The position numbers were made by a program, and so were the translations under genes. From NCBI GenBank assembly GCA_937996235.1, contig CALKVK010000025.1:62001-126000 (forward strand): a DNA stretch of 64,000 nt. The letters run 5' to 3'. Positions 60,609-64,000 of the stretch are shown here, piece by piece; the first letter of the stretch is position 1, and every line of letters starts with the position of its first letter. Below the pieces are notes generated by a model that was not told the DNA's origin, ran no database searches, and saw only the letters and a list, made by a program, of their open reading frames with translations. Origin of the DNA: an uncultured bacterium. Its GTDB lineage: Bacteria; Planctomycetota; JAJSAM01; JAJVHW01.

Positions 60609-61315
60609 TCCGCGTCGGGATCGACGACACCGACATGCCCGACACACCGGGCACGAACCAGATCGCGCGCGCCCTCGCCGCGGAGCTGCGGCCGCGCTGG
60701 CGCTGCCGCCTGATCCTGCGCCACCAGCTCCTGCACGACCCGCGCGTCCCCTTCACGAGTCACAACAGCTCGGCGAGTCTGCTGTTCGACGCGGGCACGA
60801 CCGCGTCCGCCGACGACGACGCGCTGTTCGACGCGCTGCGCGCCGGCATCCTCGCGCGCTGCGCCGACGGCAGCGACCCGGGTCTGTGCCTCGCGCGCAC
60901 CGTGCCGATGTCGGTCGCCGCGTGGGGTGCGCGCTGCAGGGACGAGATCGTGACGCAGGACGACGCCCGCGCACTCGCGCGGCGCCACGGCATCCGGCTC
61001 GAGGGGCTGGGCGGGACCGAGGGCGGCGTGATCGGCGCACTCGCCGCGCTCGGGCTCGCGGCGGGCGGCGACCACGGGCGCGTCGTGCACCAGGACGGCG
61101 TGCCGGACGACCTGGCCGGCCCCGTCCCCGCCGCGGAGGTGCTCGCGCGCGGCGTCACCGCGTTCCTCGACGCGGACACCGGACGACCCGCGCGGCCGCG
61201 CGTCGTGGACGTCGGCAAGCACCTGCGGCCGAACGTGCGCGGCGGGCGCGTGGTGCTGTTCGTCGCACCGAGCGGGCGCGACGACGCCGACCACGTCGCG
61301 GTGCGCGCCGACTGA
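60605..61315 (+). CDS. TiaS-like nucleotide-modification-domain protein
   Basis: A 236-residue cytoplasmic protein. The N-terminus VIRVGIDDTDMPDTPGTNQI matches the GIDDTD motif of the catalytic TCKD domain of archaeal TiaS, which attaches agmatine to the tRNA-Ile anticodon cytidine using ATP. Other conserved stretches are RHQLLHDPRVPFTSHNSSAS and RLEGLGGTEGGVIGALAALG. It lacks the zinc-ribbon and OB-fold parts of full-length TiaS, and bacteria use TilS for that tRNA, so the substrate is unknown. The GTG start is dictated by the four-base overlap with the membrane-protein gene. Confidence 0.72.
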   Translation: MIRVGIDDTDMPDTPGTNQIARALAAELRPRWRCRLILRHQLLHDPRVPFTSHNSSASLLFDAGTTASADDDALFDALRAGILARCADGSDPGLCLARTVPMSVAAWGARCRDEIVTQDDARALARRHGIRLEGLGGTEGGVIGALAALGLAAGGDHGRVVHQDGVPDDLAGPVPAAEVLARGVTAFLDADTGRPARPRVVDVGKHLRPNVRGGRVVLFVAPSGRDDADHVAVRAD

Positions 61316-61396
61316 CGCGTTGCGCACGCCCCCGCGCCGCCGCGGCGGGGTGTGTAGGATTGTCGGCCCTCGCAGGGTGTGTCCACGGGAGAGCGC

Positions 61397-62965
61397 ATGC
61401 GCTGCACCACCTCGACGGCGGCCGTCCTCGCGACGGCTGCGCTCGCACTCGCCGGGCCCGGCGACCTCGACACGGGCTTCGACGGCGATGGCAGGACGAC
61501 GACGGAGATCTTCGGCGGCACGTCGCAGGCCGAGGCGCTCGTCGTCCAGCCCGACGGCAAGCTGCTCGTCGCGGGCACGGTCGGCGGCAGCTTCGCGCTC
61601 GCGCGCTACCTGTCAACCGGCGCGCTCGACCCGGACTTCGGTGACGCGGGCGTCGTCGCGACCTTCTTCGGACCGGTCGCCGAGGCGCGCGGTCTCGTGC
61701 GCGAGCCGGGCGGCGGGATCGTCGTCGCGGGCAACTTCCCGACGCAGTTCGTGCTCGCGCGCTACGACGCGGACGGCGCGTTCGTGGCGTCGGTCGCGCA
61801 GCGCTTCACGAGTCTCGTCGTGCCGTTCGACATGGTGCGGCAGGACGACGGCAAGTTCGTCGTCAGCACGCTCGTGCCGAACGCCGAGGGCAAGATCGTG
61901 CTGGCCCTCGCGCGCTACGACGACCAGCTCCGGCCCGACGCGCAGTTCGGGACCGACGGCTTCGCGTACCTGCCGTTCCGCGGGACGGCGTCCGGCGCCG
62001 ATCTCGTGGCGGTGCCGGGCGGCAAGTTCGTCGTCGTGGCCGAGCGCCGCGCGGGGGAGCAGGGCGGCAGCCAGTTCGCGCTGGCGCGCGTCACGTCCAC
62101 GGGCGCGCTCGACCCGGGCTTCGGCGAGGACGGCGTCGCCGTCGCGCCGCTGCCGGTCGCGTCCACGATCCGCGGCGTCGTGCGGCTCTCGGACGGCAAC
62201 CTGGTCGCGGTCGGGGACACGCTCGGACCGAACCTGAACGCGGTCGTCGTCGCGGTGCGCTTCTCGGGCGACGGCGTGTTCGACACGAACTTCGGCACGA
62301 ACGGCGTCGCGATCTCGGACTTCGTGACCGCCCACGCGTTCGGCGACGACGTCGTGGAGCAGGCCGACGGCAAGCTCGTCGTCGTGGGGCAGACCTTCGA
62401 CTCGTCGCGCTATGTCGACACGATCGTCACGCGCTTCACGAGGAACGGCGCGCTCGACCCGACCTTCGGCACGTGCGGGCGCGTCGTCACGCACTTCGAG
62501 AGCGACTTCACCGGGCGCTCGCGCGGCGCCGTCGCGGCGCTCGACGGGTCCGGCCGGCTCGTCGTCGCGGGTCAGGCCGAGGTGCGCCCGGTCCAGGACT
62601 TCGCCGTGCTGCGCTACGACCTCTCGGGGGCGAACGCGACGAGCGGCTGCAGCACGCCGGGCGACATGCAGCCGATGCTCGACGACCTCGGCGATCTCCT
62701 GCCGCCGCTCGACGACTCGCTCTCGCGCAAGGAGAGGCGCACGGCGAAGACGCTGCGCAAGCTGCTCACGAAGACCGGCAAGGATCTGCAGAAGGCGGCG
62801 ACGACGACCGGCCGCAAGCAGCGCAAGGCGTTCGAGAAGTCGCGCAAGGACCTGACCAAGCTGCTCGCGGCGGCGCGCAAGGCGGACCGCAAGGGCACCC
62901 TCGGCGAACCGCTCCAGCCGATCGAGGACGGCGTCGCGCTGCTTCTGTCGCTGCTCCCGAGCTGA
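61397..62965 (+). CDS. Secreted delta-60 repeat protein with Lys-rich helical C-terminus
   Basis: A 522-residue protein with a signal peptide (cut near LAG, residue 20). About seven delta-60 repeats follow, each with G-x-L-D-x-x-F-G-x-x-G and (Q/V)-x-D-G-K-(L/F)-(L/V)-V-(A/V)-(G/S), for example LDPDFGDAGVV, LDPGFGEDGVA and EQADGKLVVVGQ; they should build a beta-propeller. The last 100 residues form a Lys-rich helical module (SRKERRTAKTLRKLLTKTGK...) comparable to those of the NHL proteins and the lipoprotein at 31319. ATG 61397 has GGGAGAGC upstream. Confidence 0.88.
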   Translation: MRCTTSTAAVLATAALALAGPGDLDTGFDGDGRTTTEIFGGTSQAEALVVQPDGKLLVAGTVGGSFALARYLSTGALDPDFGDAGVVATFFGPVAEARGLVREPGGGIVVAGNFPTQFVLARYDADGAFVASVAQRFTSLVVPFDMVRQDDGKFVVSTLVPNAEGKIVLALARYDDQLRPDAQFGTDGFAYLPFRGTASGADLVAVPGGKFVVVAERRAGEQGGSQFALARVTSTGALDPGFGEDGVAVAPLPVASTIRGVVRLSDGNLVAVGDTLGPNLNAVVVAVRFSGDGVFDTNFGTNGVAISDFVTAHAFGDDVVEQADGKLVVVGQTFDSSRYVDTIVTRFTRNGALDPTFGTCGRVVTHFESDFTGRSRGAVAALDGSGRLVVAGQAEVRPVQDFAVLRYDLSGANATSGCSTPGDMQPMLDDLGDLLPPLDDSLSRKERRTAKTLRKLLTKTGKDLQKAATTTGRKQRKAFEKSRKDLTKLLAAARKADRKGTLGEPLQPIEDGVALLLSLLPS

Positions 62966-62977
62966 CGCGCGACGCGC

Positions 62978-63976
62978 TCAGCGCGCCTTTGCCGCGATCT
63001 CCGCGAGCGCCTTCTCGGCCGCCGCGCGCACCGCCTGGTGCGGCGACTTCGTCGCCTTCTCGAGCGCCGCCTTGCCGCGCTCGGTGCCGAGCTTCGCGAA
63101 GGCGCGGCACACGGCGACCTGCTCCGTGACGAGGAGCCGGGTCATCAGCTCCTCGTCGCCCGCGTCGAAGCCGGGCAGGCGCGAGCGGGTGAGCATGGTC
63201 GCGAGGAGCGCCTCGCCGGATGCGTCGCCGCGCTCGCCGAGCTCGAGCGCCGCGGTCTCGCGGATGTGGTGGTCCGAGTTCTTGAGCGCCTCGTCGCGCA
63301 GGATGCGCACGGCGTCCGCGTCGTCGGGCGGCGCGAGGACGGCGAAGACGTAGCGCACGTCGGCGTCCTTGTCGGCGAGCCCCTGCTTCAGGACCTCCGC
63401 GCTCTCGCTGCGCTTGAAGATCTCCTGCACCGAGAAGAGCCGCCACGCGCCGTCCCTGCGGAGACCGCGGTCCTTCTCGGCCAGCACGGCCGCGGCCGCG
63501 GCGAGCACGCTCTCGCGCGTGTGGAGCGCGCACAGGGCCGGCACGGCGCGCGCGCGCAGCGCCTTGTCCTTCGCGCGCGTGAGCTCGACGAACGCGTCGT
63601 GCGACGCCCGCGTCGGCGTGCGGCCGACGCGCTCGAGCGCCATCTCCCAGCCGTCGTTCTTCCGGTCGAGGACCGACGCGAGCGCGCCGGCGACATCGGG
63701 CGCGTTCTCGCCGTCGGCCAGCGCGGGGATGGTCGGCGTCTCGCCGCCGGCGTCGTCGACGACCGCGGCGACCTCGCCCGGACGCAGCCCGATGCGACGC
63801 CCCTCGCGCGTGTACGTCCACTCGCCCTTCGAGTCCTGCCGCGGCTCCTCGACCGCCTCGTGCCGCCCGTCGGCGTAGACGATCTCGGCGGCCCGCGCCG
63901 CGCGCGCGGCGAACGCCGCGCAGACCACGGCCGCGACGACGATGCCCGCCCCGAACCGCTCCCGCACCCACTCCAT
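62978..63976 (-). CDS. Secreted HEAT-repeat protein
   Basis: A 332-residue protein with a signal peptide (MEWVRERFGAGIVVAAVVCA...). A short beta segment comes first (EIVYADGRHEAVEEPRQDSK), then helical repeats from about residue 95: ALRARAVPALCALHTRESVL, LKNSDHHIRETAALELGERG and SPHQAVRAAAEKALAEIA. Spacing and A-(V/L)-x-A-L patterns fit HEAT/EZ-type repeats, which bind other proteins. ATG 63976 was chosen because GGAGG lies seven bases upstream; a GTG six bases earlier is an alternative. Convergent with the delta-60 gene (12-base gap). Confidence 0.8.
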   Translation of the reverse strand: MEWVRERFGAGIVVAAVVCAAFAARAARAAEIVYADGRHEAVEEPRQDSKGEWTYTREGRRIGLRPGEVAAVVDDAGGETPTIPALADGENAPDVAGALASVLDRKNDGWEMALERVGRTPTRASHDAFVELTRAKDKALRARAVPALCALHTRESVLAAAAAVLAEKDRGLRRDGAWRLFSVQEIFKRSESAEVLKQGLADKDADVRYVFAVLAPPDDADAVRILRDEALKNSDHHIRETAALELGERGDASGEALLATMLTRSRLPGFDAGDEELMTRLLVTEQVAVCRAFAKLGTERGKAALEKATKSPHQAVRAAAEKALAEIAAKAR

Positions 63977-64000
63977 GGTCACCCCTCCGCGTTGGTCCGT

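Overview
The window is very GC-rich chromosomal DNA with strong G/C preference at third codon positions. Its gene content points to a free-living, Gram-negative-type bacterium, most likely a member of the Planctomycetota. Three things suggest this: a prepilin-like protein with a DxDxDGxGE(F/Y)G stretch after the pilin helix, many secreted proteins built from CarboxypepD_reg, NHL, kelch, delta-60 or HEAT modules, and a J-protein whose HPD motif is replaced by HTPED. The lineage is an inference; some features would also fit Myxococcota. There are 51 intact or window-edge protein genes and two gene remnants. I saw no rRNA, tRNA, CRISPR array, prophage or insertion sequence with a transposase.

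Layout. 1-5100: a carboxypeptidase-regulatory-like surface protein cut by the window edge, a prepilin-like protein, a lipoprotein, a zinc-ribbon/coiled-coil protein and citrate synthase. 5200-12300: small envelope proteins, cysteine synthase, a GlsB/YeaQ-type membrane protein, an AsmA-like protein and a fatty acid desaturase. 12500-22200: secreted proteins (kelch/FN3, IPT/TIG-like, two alpha/beta hydrolases, one without its nucleophile), a membrane protein with an L7/L12-CTD-like domain and an extreme poly-proline/poly-glycine protein. 22400-31300: a translationally coupled MoaD/ThiS-like protein and BNR-repeat protein, then a CarboxypepD_reg cluster with two paralogues flanking a 12-unit repeat protein, then two small repeats bracketing a truncated gene and a small secreted protein. 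31300-41200: a lipoprotein, an NTF2-like protein, a two-component system and a kinase-ATPase-TPR regulator, ending in two small secreted proteins. 41500-51400: a YejM/LTA-synthase-like sulfatase, a P-loop kinase, and an operon of two NHL beta-propellers plus a propeller/cytochrome-like protein. 51400-56500: a probable three-gene unit of membrane beta-propeller, J-like protein and short Hsp70. 56500-64000: a DUF3352-like protein, a histone-H1-like protein, a coupled membrane protein and TiaS-like protein, a delta-60 repeat protein and a HEAT protein.

Two families of small non-coding repeats occur. One is a 170-240 bp inverted-terminal-repeat element (four copies) whose ends read GGGGACAGGGCTGCC and whose right-end hairpin shows compensatory base changes. 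The other is a 25-bp palindrome centred on GGTGTCAGACACC (a tandem pair plus one degenerate copy); one copy supplies the stop codon of the kinase gene. Both resemble REP-type sequences mobilised by RAYT transposases, but no such transposase is present here. Several genes end in long perfect hairpins that lack a T-tract. Of the findings, the membrane propeller/J-like/Hsp70 unit, the repeat-associated gene remnants and the TiaS-like/membrane pair look least like described systems.
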